DNA of 64,000 nt. Origin: Yunchengibacter salinarum. Its GTDB lineage: Bacteria; Pseudomonadota; Alphaproteobacteria; Sphingomonadales; Kordiimonadaceae. Both the position numbers and the translations under genes were made by a program. This document shows, one piece after another, positions 35,997 through 43,718 of this stretch; positions within the stretch are counted from its first letter, which is position 1; each line of letters begins with the position of its first letter. Location: positions 62,001-126,000 of the forward strand of contig NZ_JBBJLN010000002.1 of the NCBI RefSeq assembly GCF_037658235.1, read 5' to 3'. The notes beneath the pieces were generated by a model. That model saw only the letters and a program-made list of their open reading frames with translations. It ran no database searches and was not told the DNA's origin.

Positions 35997-36124
35997 GCAC
36001 CGGCGTTGCCCCTACCGCCATCCCGCCCCACGCGGGATGAGCGGAGGCCACAAGCGTGGCCCGCGGCAAGTGCCGCGCCCCCGCGGAGCGCGCGCGATAG
36101 CGCGCTTGCGTGAGCGCAAACAAA
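35997..36124. repeat. Multi-hairpin repeat, copy 1
   Basis: A 128-bp element of five successive palindromes: TCCCGC/GCGGGA (36021-36037), CCAC/GTGG (36048-36059), CGCGGCA/TGCCGCG (36062-36077), GCGCGC/GCGCGC around GATA (36090-36105) and TTGCG/CGCAA (36106-36119). Copy 2 follows 14 bases downstream. The form is that of a REP/BIME-like intergenic element. Confidence 0.9.
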
Positions 36125-36138
36125 CCCCGTCCCCGCTT

Positions 36139-36267
36139 GCACCGGCGTCGCCCCTACCGCCATCCCGCCACTACGCGGGATGAGCGGAGGCCACAAGCGT
36201 GGCCCGCGGCAAGTGCCGCGCCCCCGCGGAGCGCGCGCGATAGCGCGCTTGCGTGAGCGCAAACAAA
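36139..36267. repeat. Multi-hairpin repeat, copy 2
   Basis: A second, 129-bp copy of the preceding element, differing at about three positions including a one-base insertion in the first loop. All five stems are kept, so the changes fall in loops or spacers. Confidence 0.9.
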
Positions 36268-36275
36268 GCCACTTG

Positions 36276-36293
36276 ATCGACCGTTTGGTCGAT
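36276..36293. promoter_or_regulatory. Palindromic operator-like site upstream of sdhC
   Basis: A perfect 7-bp inverted repeat with a 4-base centre (ATCGACC-GTTT-GGTCGAT). A weaker relative, ATCGACC-GACG-GGTC, occurs at 36430-36444. GACC-N4-GGTC palindromes are typical of sites bound by dimeric TetR-type repressors; which regulator binds is unknown. Confidence 0.5.
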
Positions 36294-36468
36294 TTATCTG
36301 TGAGTTGGCACCGTGGCCGGATCGGGGCTTTTGAAATCGCGCCTTGCGGTGGCGGGTGGGAGCGGAGTACAACAGGCGCGAAAGAAACGGGGCCATCGGC
36401 TCGACATATGGGGTGCCTTCGCGGCGCCGATCGACCGACGGGTCAGAACCTACCGGGGAGAGGATTTC

Positions 36469-36876
36469 ATGTCAGAGGCTCGCAATAAGGTGCGCCGCCC
36501 CCTGTCGCCACACCTGCAAGTGTATCGCTGGGGCCCGCACATGCTGGTGTCCATTCTGCACCGGGTGACCGGCAGCGCCAATGCGGTGGGCACGGTGCTG
36601 CTCGCCTGGTGGCTGTACGCCATGGCGGACGGCAAGGCGCATTTCGATTATGTGCAGGGTCTGGCGGGCAGCGTGATCGGGCAGGTGGTGCTGTTCGGCT
36701 TTACGCTGGCGCTGATGCAGCACATGGCCAGCGGCGTGCGCCACCTGGTGATGGATACGGGGCGCGGGCTCGCTCCCGGTCCTAATGCGACATGGGCGCG
36801 CATCACTCTGGTCTTTTCCCTTGTTGCCACCATTCTGATTTTTGTCGCGGCCTATGCTGCCAGCGGGAGGCTTTGA
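36469..36876 (+). CDS. sdhC: Succinate dehydrogenase cytochrome b556 subunit
   Basis: A 135-residue membrane anchor of complex II with three helices. The N-terminal RPLSPHLQVYRWGPHMLVS motif, with the nearby Ser and Arg, forms part of the quinone site; the histidine in LMQHMASGVRHL is the likely haem b ligand. The start is ATG 36469, preceded by GGGGAGAGGA; an in-frame opening upstream to 36313 lacks any homologous content. sdhD starts 5 bases after its stop. Confidence 0.95.
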   Translation: MSEARNKVRRPLSPHLQVYRWGPHMLVSILHRVTGSANAVGTVLLAWWLYAMADGKAHFDYVQGLAGSVIGQVVLFGFTLALMQHMASGVRHLVMDTGRGLAPGPNATWARITLVFSLVATILIFVAAYAASGRL

Positions 36877-36881
36877 TCATC

Positions 36882-37277
36882 ATGGCTGAAGTGGAAACCG
36901 ATTTCAAAACGCCAGCGGCGCGCGTGCACGGGCTTGGTTCGGCCAAGGACGGCACCCACCATTTCTGGATTCAGCGGGTTACGGCGCTGGCCAATATTCC
37001 GCTGACCCTGTTCATGCTGGTTTCGGTGGTGCTCAATGCGGGCAAGGATTACGGGCAATGGGTGGCATGGCTCAAGCAGCCGCTGGTGTCCGTGCTGGTG
37101 ATCCTGTTCCTGCTGAACATGTTTCATCACATGCGGCTGGGTCTTCAGGTGCCGATCGAGGATTATGTGCACGGCAAGGGCGCGCGCGTGGTCAGCCTTG
37201 TGCTGATTAATTTCGCCACCGTATTACTGGCCGCGATCAGCATTTTTTCCGTTCTTTACATTTCCTTCGGGGGCTAA
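36882..37277 (+). CDS. sdhD: Succinate dehydrogenase hydrophobic membrane anchor subunit
   Basis: A 131-residue three-helix anchor. The N-terminal RVHGLGSAKDGTHHFWIQRVTA is characteristic of alphaproteobacterial SdhD, and the conserved HHMRLGLQVPIEDYVHG region holds the haem histidine. GGGAGG lies about 11 bases before the ATG. sdhA begins 4 bases after the stop. Confidence 0.95.
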   Translation: MAEVETDFKTPAARVHGLGSAKDGTHHFWIQRVTALANIPLTLFMLVSVVLNAGKDYGQWVAWLKQPLVSVLVILFLLNMFHHMRLGLQVPIEDYVHGKGARVVSLVLINFATVLLAAISIFSVLYISFGG

Positions 37278-37281
37278 CGGT

Positions 37282-39069
37282 ATGTCAGCAAGCTATCCGA
37301 TCTTCGAGCACACATATGACGCCGTTGTGGTGGGCGCTGGCGGTTCCGGGCTCCGGGCCACCATGGGCCTGGCCGAGGCGGGCTTGAGCGTGGCCAATAT
37401 CACCAAGGTGTTCCCCACCCGATCCCACACCGTGGCGGCGCAGGGCGGCATTGCCGCGTCGCTGGGCAATATGGGGCCGGACACCTGGCAGTGGCACATG
37501 TATGACACGGTGAAGGGGTCCGACTGGCTGGGCGATCAGGACGCCATCGAATATATGGTGCGGGAAGCCCCCAAGGCCGTTTACGAGCTGGAGCATTTCG
37601 GCGTGCCCTTCTCCCGCACGGAAGAGGGCAAGATCTATCAGCGCCCCTTTGGCGGCATGACCACGGAATTCGGCGAGGGGCCGCCCGCCCAGCGCACCTG
37701 CGCGGCGGCCGACCGCACCGGCCATGCCATGCTGCACGCGCTGTATCAGCAGTCCCTGAAGCATGACAGCGACTTCTTCATTGAATATTTCGCCATCGAT
37801 CTGATCATGGAAGATGGCGAATGTCGCGGTGTCATCGCCATGGACATGGAAGACGGCTCCATCCACGCCTTCCGGGCGCACGCGGTGGTGCTGGCCACCG
37901 GCGGCTATGGCCGGGCCTATTTCTCCTGCACCTCGGCGCATACCTGCACCGGGGATGGCGGCGGCATGGTGCTGCGGGCCGGGCTGTCGCTTCAGGACAT
38001 GGAGTTCGTGCAGTTCCACCCCACCGGCATTTATGGCGCGGGCGTGCTGATCACTGAAGGCGCGCGGGGCGAGGGCGGTTATCTGCTTAACAGCGAGGGC
38101 GAGCGCTTCATGGAACGCTATGCCCCCTCCGCCAAGGATCTGGCGAGCCGGGACGTGGTTTCCCGCTCCATGTCCAACGAGATCCGCGAAGGGCGCGGCG
38201 TGGGCAAGAATGGCGATCACATCTATCTGCATCTGGACCATCTGGACCCGGATGTGCTGGCGGAACGGTTGCCCGGCATTTCCGAGTCCGCGCGCATCTT
38301 CTCCGGTGTGGACGTGACCAAGCAGCCCATCCCGGTGCTGCCCACCGTGCACTATAATATGGGCGGCATTCCCACCGACTATAAAGGCCAGGTGCTGAAC
38401 CCCACGCAGGAGGATCAGGACGCCAAGGTGACCGGCCTCTATGCCGTGGGGGAGGCGGCGTGCGTGTCCGTGCACGGCGCCAACCGGCTCGGCTCCAACT
38501 CGCTGATCGATCTGGTGGTGTTTGGCCGCGCCGTGGCGCAGCATGTGCCCACCGTGGTCAAGGCGGGCACCACGCACAAGCCGCTGCCCAAGGGCTATGC
38601 CGACATGGCGCTGGAGCGGCTGGACAAGGCGCGCTATGCCGATGGCGGCGTGTCCACGTCCGAGGCGCGGGGCGCCATGCAGCGCACCATGCAGGAAAAC
38701 TGCGCCGTGTTCCGTACGGAGGAAGTGCTGGCCGAGGGCCGGGAAAAGATCGCCGATGTGGTGGCCCAGACCGAAGACCTGCGCACCACGGATCGGTCGC
38801 TTGTGTGGAACAGCGATCTGATCGAAACGCTGGAATTGCAGAACCTGATCGGGCAGGCGGTGCTGACCATGGAATCCGCCGCCAACCGCAAGGAAAGCCG
38901 CGGTGCCCACATGCACGAGGATTACCCGGATCGGGACGACGAAAACTGGATGAAACACACCGCCGCCTGGTGGGATGGCAAGAAAGCCACCATCGGTTAC
39001 CGGGACGTGCACAGCTATACGCTGAGCGACGAGGTGAAATACATCAAGCCCAAGGCGCGGGTTTACTGA
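37282..39069 (+). CDS. sdhA: Succinate dehydrogenase flavoprotein subunit
   Basis: A 595-residue subunit oxidising succinate to fumarate. GAGGSGLRA binds FAD; H49 in RSHTVAAQGG is the covalent flavin attachment residue; HPTGIYGAG and HGANRLGSNSLIDLVVFGR complete the active site and dinucleotide fold. Length and motifs are standard. sdhB follows 39 bases later. Confidence 0.98.
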   Translation: MSASYPIFEHTYDAVVVGAGGSGLRATMGLAEAGLSVANITKVFPTRSHTVAAQGGIAASLGNMGPDTWQWHMYDTVKGSDWLGDQDAIEYMVREAPKAVYELEHFGVPFSRTEEGKIYQRPFGGMTTEFGEGPPAQRTCAAADRTGHAMLHALYQQSLKHDSDFFIEYFAIDLIMEDGECRGVIAMDMEDGSIHAFRAHAVVLATGGYGRAYFSCTSAHTCTGDGGGMVLRAGLSLQDMEFVQFHPTGIYGAGVLITEGARGEGGYLLNSEGERFMERYAPSAKDLASRDVVSRSMSNEIREGRGVGKNGDHIYLHLDHLDPDVLAERLPGISESARIFSGVDVTKQPIPVLPTVHYNMGGIPTDYKGQVLNPTQEDQDAKVTGLYAVGEAACVSVHGANRLGSNSLIDLVVFGRAVAQHVPTVVKAGTTHKPLPKGYADMALERLDKARYADGGVSTSEARGAMQRTMQENCAVFRTEEVLAEGREKIADVVAQTEDLRTTDRSLVWNSDLIETLELQNLIGQAVLTMESAANRKESRGAHMHEDYPDRDDENWMKHTAAWWDGKKATIGYRDVHSYTLSDEVKYIKPKARVY

Positions 39070-39108
39070 TGGCCGCGCGCTGTCTGGTGTTTGAACAGGG
39101 GATGAGAC

Positions 39109-39885
39109 ATGGCTGAATTCGCACTGCCGGCCAATTCGAAAATCACCAAGGGGCAGGCCCACAAGGCCGAGGGCGCCGAGAGTGCCAGAACCTTCCGGGT
39201 CTATCGCTGGAGCCCGGATTCCGGTGAAAATCCGCGCATGGATTCCTATGAAGTGGATCTGGATGACTGCGGCCCGATGGTTCTGGACGCGCTGATCAAG
39301 ATCAAGGACGAGATCGACAGCACGCTCACCTTCCGCCGGTCCTGCCGGGAAGGGGTGTGCGGGTCCTGTGCCATGAACATTGACGGCAAGAACGGCCTGG
39401 CCTGCACCACCGCGATCGAGGATGTGAAGGGCGATGTGACCATCACGCCCCTGCCGCATCTGGAGGTGGTGAAGGATCTGGTGCCTGACCTGAAGATGTT
39501 TTACGCCCAGTATGCCTCCATCAAGCCATGGATGCAGACCACGTCCCCCGCGCCGGAGCGGGAGCGGCTGCAATCGCGGGAGGACCGGGAAAAGCTGGAT
39601 GGTCTGTATGAGTGCATCCTGTGCGCCTGCTGTTCCACAAGCTGCCCCAGCTATTGGTGGAACGGGGACAAATATCTGGGTCCGGCCACGCTGTTGCAGG
39701 CCTATCGCTGGCTGCTCGACAGCCGGGACGAGGCCACCGGCGATCGGCTGGACAATCTGGAAGACCCGTTCCGGCTGTATCGCTGCCACACCATCATGAA
39801 CTGCGCCAATGCCTGCCCCAAGGGCCTGAACCCGGCCAAGGCCATTGCCGAGATCAAGAAGATGATGGTGGAGCGCAAGGGGTGA
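39109..39885 (+). CDS. sdhB: Succinate dehydrogenase iron-sulfur subunit
   Basis: A 258-residue electron-transfer subunit. The plant-type [2Fe-2S] cysteines are in SCREGVCGSCAMNIDGKNGLAC; the [4Fe-4S] and [3Fe-4S] cysteines are in CILCACCSTSCPSYWW and CHTIMNCANACPKGLNP. It moves electrons from SdhA flavin to ubiquinone. It closes the sdhCDAB operon and is followed by a terminator at 39931. Confidence 0.98.
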   Translation: MAEFALPANSKITKGQAHKAEGAESARTFRVYRWSPDSGENPRMDSYEVDLDDCGPMVLDALIKIKDEIDSTLTFRRSCREGVCGSCAMNIDGKNGLACTTAIEDVKGDVTITPLPHLEVVKDLVPDLKMFYAQYASIKPWMQTTSPAPERERLQSREDREKLDGLYECILCACCSTSCPSYWWNGDKYLGPATLLQAYRWLLDSRDEATGDRLDNLEDPFRLYRCHTIMNCANACPKGLNPAKAIAEIKKMMVERKG

Positions 39886-40178
39886 ACCTTGCCATGATCC
39901 GATCCGAACCGTACAATCCGGGCATGAGGGGCCGGGGTTTCCCGGCTTTCTGATGCTGTCGCGGGAAAGGATTACATTTTGTCTTCGAAGCGAAATTTGA
40001 GCGCACGAAGTGTTCGAAACAAGGTTTTGCGGTATGGCGCAGGACTTAGCTTGTCCGCGTTTGCTGATTTTTATCTTCCGCGCCGCATGGTCGCCACGCG
40101 CCTTTCTTTCGACAAGGAAACAGGACGCCGCAACCCGGTGCTCGAAAAGCGGCGTCATATTGTGCTGGCTGACCGCTG
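39886..40178 (+). other. Lower-GC gap between sdhB and the DUF2335 gene
   Basis: About 290 bases. The first part holds the sdh terminator. The second part is visibly less GC-rich and carries two TTCGAA sites (39984 and 40013). A 66-codon TTG-start frame (39979-40179) touches the next gene by one base, but I see no ribosome site and no familiar protein content, so it is not called as a gene. Confidence 0.5.
39931..39951 (+). terminator. Terminator of the sdhCDAB operon
   Basis: A perfect 6-bp GC stem (GCCGGG/CCCGGC) with loop GTTT is followed by TTTCT. It lies 45 bases after the sdhB stop. Confidence 0.65.
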
Positions 40179-40643
40179 ATGGATAAGGATACCCACGGGC
40201 AGGATCGTGACCCCCATCAGGATCATGGCCACTCTCAGGCCGTGCCGGATGATGCCGCTGAACGCCGCCAGGTGGACGGACATGAACAGCAGGACGCCGT
40301 TCTTTCAGCGGCTCTGGTTGCGCAGCGGGAGTTTTCCGGCCCGATCCCCAATCCTGAAATGCTAAAAGAATATGATGCGGTGGTTCCTGGCTCGGCTGAG
40401 AAAATCGTCAGGAACTGGGATGATCAGTGCCGTCACGATCGGCTGATAACAGACCGCATTTCCCTCATGGAAGAACGCAGCCTGGCGCGCGGCCAATATT
40501 TGGGGTTGATCGCATTGGTCCTGCTTCTGGGTAGCAGTATATTTGCCGGCTTCATGGGTTTGACAGAGATCGGGTTGGCGATTGCGGCCATGGGCGCCGC
40601 GGGGATTATAACAGTGTTGGTTCGCGGGCGTAATGGCAACTGA
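40179..40643 (+). CDS. DUF2335 small membrane protein
   Basis: A 154-residue protein. The first 45 residues are His/Asp/Gln-rich and polar. Then FSGPIPNPEMLKEYDAVVPGSAEKIV, the DUF2335 signature, is followed by a charged helix and two membrane segments (about 107-145) with a short basic end. The family has no known function and is found scattered in accessory regions. It precedes the solute-binding protein by 2 bases, so they are probably co-transcribed. Base composition is less GC-rich than the surrounding TCA genes, suggesting later arrival. Confidence 0.8.
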   Translation: MDKDTHGQDRDPHQDHGHSQAVPDDAAERRQVDGHEQQDAVLSAALVAQREFSGPIPNPEMLKEYDAVVPGSAEKIVRNWDDQCRHDRLITDRISLMEERSLARGQYLGLIALVLLLGSSIFAGFMGLTEIGLAIAAMGAAGIITVLVRGRNGN

Positions 40644-40645
40644 TC

Positions 40646-41347
40646 ATGTTGTTTAGATGTTGTGCCTATTGGATTGCCCTGTTGCTTTTTTTCTGGGACG
40701 GCCTGACTGCCGCCACGGCGGCAGAGCCGGTGCCCGCCAGCCGGATCGGGCACAGTGTGTACCGCGATGTGTGGCACGCCATTCTGGATGAGGCCGGGAT
40801 CGAGGCGCGCCTGATCGCGGCGCCGCGCGATGTGCGGCGGGACATGTTCATCAAGGGTGATCTGCTGCTGGACTGCTGCTCCAACCCCGTCTGGCGCGAA
40901 AGGCCGGAAGAAAAGCGGCTTCAGCATTTCACCCAACCCTTTGCCGTGATTGTGGATCATCTGATCCTGCACAAGGAGCGGGATTACCACTTGCCCGATC
41001 CCACCGACCTGAGCGCCTACAAGGTCGCCCTGATCCGGGGCTTTACCTATCCGTCCAAGCTGCGCTTCGGCGAGACCATCCGCCGCGTGTCCATGCGCGA
41101 CACGTTTCAGGCGGTGGCGGACGGCGAGGCGGACATGACCGTTGCCAGCACCACGGAATTCCAGCGCCGCCAGCAGGACTGGCCCCGCGCACTCAAGCTC
41201 GGGCCGGTGTGTGACCGGGTTCTGTTGAGTGGGCGGGTGCATGAAAAGGCCCGCCATCTGCTGCCCCGGATCAATGACGCCATCGAGCGGCTGAAAGAAC
41301 GGGGCCGCATTGACCGGCTGACCGGCCAGGCCGTGCGGGAATGGTAG
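40646..41347 (+). CDS. Periplasmic solute-binding protein-like (SBP_bac_3 type)
   Basis: A 233-residue protein with a signal peptide (hydrophobic residues 8-24, cleavage near ATAAEP). It resembles family 3 solute-binding proteins or orphan amino-acid-binding-like domains: LPDPTDLSAYKVALIRGFTYP is the hinge/second-lobe pattern and VADGEADMTVASTTEFQRR the ligand-lobe motif. It has a CC pair (DCCSNPVW). No ABC permease or ATPase is adjacent, so it may act in sensing or as an orphan receptor. It begins 2 bases after the DUF2335 stop and converges on the phosphatase gene. Confidence 0.75.
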   Translation: MLFRCCAYWIALLLFFWDGLTAATAAEPVPASRIGHSVYRDVWHAILDEAGIEARLIAAPRDVRRDMFIKGDLLLDCCSNPVWRERPEEKRLQHFTQPFAVIVDHLILHKERDYHLPDPTDLSAYKVALIRGFTYPSKLRFGETIRRVSMRDTFQAVADGEADMTVASTTEFQRRQQDWPRALKLGPVCDRVLLSGRVHEKARHLLPRINDAIERLKERGRIDRLTGQAVREW

Positions 41348-41381
41348 GGATTGCCCCGGTGGCCGGGGGCGGCGGCGGGAA

Positions 41382-42149
41382 TCAGGCCGGTTCCATCCAT
41401 TTATCCCGCATCTGCGCGCGCGTGGCCTCGCACCAGCCCATATTGTGCGCGATATAGGCATCCACCGAGCCCGCATGGTCCCGGATGGCGTCGAACGCGG
41501 CGTCCAGAAAGGCTTCCTCCACGCCCACCAATGGGTGCAGATGATCCGGGTCCACGGGGCGCCCCAGGCGCTTTTCCAGCCGCCGGGCCATCTGTGCGGC
41601 GCGCGCGGGCAGGTTCACCGCGCCGTTGGTGGCCAGAAAATCCGCCAGCACGGCATCCCGGTTGATGCCCAGCGCGTGAAGCAGCAGGGCGGCGGCGATA
41701 CCGGTGCGATCCTTGCCCGCCGTGCAATGGAAGAACACGGGCCCCGGCGCGGCGCGCAGGGCATCGAAAAAGCGGCGCAGCCCGTCTTCATTGGCCACCG
41801 GGATTGTGCGGAAGGCGCGCAGGAACTCGGCGCGAAGGGCATCGCCGGGAAAGGGGTCGCTGCCCATTCGCGCGAACAACTGCTTTACCCAGGCGGCCGC
41901 ATTGCCGCCAATGGGCAGGGGGAGGTAGCGAATATCACGCCGGTCTCGCAGGGGATTGGGGCTGTGGTCCGACTCCGCCGTGCTGCGAAAGTCCACCACG
42001 GTCAACGGTGCCGTGGCGGTGGTTATCTCATCCGGCAGGTCGCGCGGCAGGGCGCCACGCATCAACAGGCCCGCCCTGATCCGCCCGTCCGGGCCGGAAA
42101 GGCCGCCAAGGTCGCGGAAATTGTCGAGGGCGGGGCTGGCTGCGGGCAT
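41382..42149 (-). CDS. Tyrosine phosphatase (Y_phosphatase3 family)
   Basis: A 255-residue protein-tyrosine/lipid phosphatase. The P-loop HCTAGKDRTG is at 141-150 with the nucleophile C142 and R148. NFRDLGG near the N-terminus and FRSTAES match the family, which acts on phosphotyrosine or phosphoinositides. I start at ATG 42149, just before the NFRDLGG motif; the frame is open to a TTG at 42218 and no clear ribosome site decides. It is on the minus strand, converging with the binding-protein gene and divergent from zapE. Confidence 0.88.
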   Translation of the reverse strand: MPAASPALDNFRDLGGLSGPDGRIRAGLLMRGALPRDLPDEITTATAPLTVVDFRSTAESDHSPNPLRDRRDIRYLPLPIGGNAAAWVKQLFARMGSDPFPGDALRAEFLRAFRTIPVANEDGLRRFFDALRAAPGPVFFHCTAGKDRTGIAAALLLHALGINRDAVLADFLATNGAVNLPARAAQMARRLEKRLGRPVDPDHLHPLVGVEEAFLDAAFDAIRDHAGSVDAYIAHNMGWCEATRAQMRDKWMEPA

Positions 42150-42327
42150 GAAATTCGGTTCCGGCTTGATGACGCTGAGGGGATCGCAGATGGTGCCCGC
42201 CCGGCCTGTCCCGGTCAATTCCCGAATATGCCGTCATTTCCCGCATATACGGGGCTTGACTGGAACGGTGATCCCGCCAATCTGGGCGGCATGTTCTTTT
42301 GTCGCTTCATCTTTCAGGGCCCCGCGT

Positions 42328-43533
42328 GTGACCGCCGACCATTCCGCTGAAAAACCGAGCCAGCAATATCAGACCCTTGTGGATACGGGTGCGCTGACCG
42401 CCGACCCGGAACAGCGCCGCACCGTGGGCTATATGGACCGGCTTCATGATGCCCTTGTGGACTACCCGGAAGTGGGGGGGCGCGGCGCCACCCTGTCCAT
42501 CAAAAGCTGGCGGCTGGCCAATCTGTTCGGGCGCAAGCGCGTGGCCGAGCCGCCCAGGGGCCTGTATCTCTATGGCGGCGTGGGGCGCGGCAAGTCCATG
42601 CTGATGGACCTGTTTTTCCAGTCCGCGCCGGTGCGGGCGAAGCGCCGGGTGCATTTCCACGATTTCATGGCGGACGTGCATGAGCGGCTGCGCCAGTGGC
42701 GCGCCATGGACGGACGGGAGCGCGTGCGCCGGGGCGGGCGCGCCTCGGAGGAGGACGTGGTGCTGCCCGTGGCGCGGGAAATCGCGGGCGAGGCCACGCT
42801 TCTGTGCTTCGATGAATTGCAGGTCACGGATATTGGCGATGCCATGATCTTGTCGCGCCTGTTTCACGAATTGCTGGAATGCGGCGTGGTGGTGGTGGCC
42901 ACGTCGAACAGGCCGCCAGATGATCTGTACAAGGACGGCCTGAACCGGCCCCTGTTCGAACCTTTCATCGCCCTGGTGCATCGCAGCTTTCATGTGATCG
43001 CGCTGGACGGCGACACCGATTACCGGCTGGAACGCCTGAAGGGCGTGGACACCTATTTCACCCCGGTCAATGAGAAGACCACCGCCCGGCTGCGGGATGC
43101 CTTTTTCCGCTTGACCGACCGCAATGTGGATGACCGGGCCAGCGTGCCGTCGGACAAGGTGGAGGTGGCCGGGCGCACCATTTTCGTGCCGAAAGCGGCG
43201 CGCGGGGTGGCGGTGTTCTCGTTCAAGCGGCTGTGCGCCAAGCCGCTGGGCGCCCGTGATTACAGCGCCATCGCCCGGCGTTATCACACGCTGATCCTTG
43301 TGGCGGTGCCGCAAATGGGGCCGGAAAAGCGCAATGAGGCGAAACGCTTCGTCACCCTGATCGATGTGCTTTATGAACACGGGGTCAAATTATTGTGCAG
43401 TGCGGAGGTGCCCCCGGATGCGCTATATACCGAGGGCACGGGCGCCTTTGAGTTCGAGCGAACCGTCTCCCGCCTGATGGAGATGCAAAGCGAGGATTAT
43501 CTGGCGCGCGGCCACGGCAAACAAACCCCGTGA
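42328..43533 (+). CDS. zapE: Cell division protein ZapE (AFG1-type ATPase)
   Basis: A 401-residue P-loop ATPase of the AFG1/ZapE family. Walker A GGVGRGKS is at 83-90, Walker B LLCFDELQVTDIGDAMIL, and ATSNRPPDDLYKDGLNR is the sensor region. In Escherichia coli ZapE associates with the Z-ring; the mitochondrial homologue assists turnover of respiratory-complex subunits. I start at GTG 42328, just before the family N-terminus (YQTLVDTGALTADPEQ). It sits directly upstream of mdh, a widespread alphaproteobacterial arrangement. Confidence 0.93.
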   Translation: MTADHSAEKPSQQYQTLVDTGALTADPEQRRTVGYMDRLHDALVDYPEVGGRGATLSIKSWRLANLFGRKRVAEPPRGLYLYGGVGRGKSMLMDLFFQSAPVRAKRRVHFHDFMADVHERLRQWRAMDGRERVRRGGRASEEDVVLPVAREIAGEATLLCFDELQVTDIGDAMILSRLFHELLECGVVVVATSNRPPDDLYKDGLNRPLFEPFIALVHRSFHVIALDGDTDYRLERLKGVDTYFTPVNEKTTARLRDAFFRLTDRNVDDRASVPSDKVEVAGRTIFVPKAARGVAVFSFKRLCAKPLGARDYSAIARRYHTLILVAVPQMGPEKRNEAKRFVTLIDVLYEHGVKLLCSAEVPPDALYTEGTGAFEFERTVSRLMEMQSEDYLARGHGKQTP

Positions 43534-43617
43534 CAGGCGGCGAATCCGTCCTGTTTTCGGGGGACGCGGGCGTGATCACATCAAGGTCGAACAGGCTGTT
43601 TTTCCAAGGGGGCGGGG

Positions 43618-43646
43618 TTGCCTGACCCCGGTAAACACGGTAGAAA
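43618..43646 (+). promoter_or_regulatory. Possible sigma-70-type promoter for mdh
   Basis: TTGCCT (43618-43623, 4 of 6) and TAGAAA (43641-43646, 4 of 6) are separated by 17 bases and would start a transcript about 65 bases before the mdh ATG. The pair is moderate in quality. Confidence 0.4.
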
Positions 43647-43718
43647 CTTGCGCGACTTTTCATATCTTGTCGATGCGCGGCGTTCTGCGGCGCACACTCA
43701 AGGGCTGGAGCATTTCTC

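Larger units (their letters stand above)
35980..36468 (+). other. Long repeat-rich intergenic region before sdhC
   Basis: About 490 bases between the lyase and sdhC. It holds two copies of a 128-bp hairpin-rich repeat (35997-36267), a perfect palindrome at 36276-36293 and a related palindrome at 36433-36444 close to the sdhC ribosome site. The sdh promoter should lie here, but no strong -35/-10 pair is visible. Confidence 0.7.

Noticed and set aside
35997..36267. Two repeats considered as a CRISPR or insertion-sequence pair
   Set aside because: Only two copies, no spacers of regular length, no transposase and no target duplication. They are a hairpin-rich intergenic element.
37285..40158. 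Very long open frame on the minus strand opposite sdhA and sdhB
   Set aside because: It mirrors sdhAB on the other strand, has His/Gly/Ala/Arg-rich content typical of GC-rich antisense frames, and has no ribosome site. sdhAB is certain.
39979..40160. tRNA-like element suggested by the TTCGAA runs
   Set aside because: No cloverleaf can be folded and the acceptor/anticodon arms are missing.
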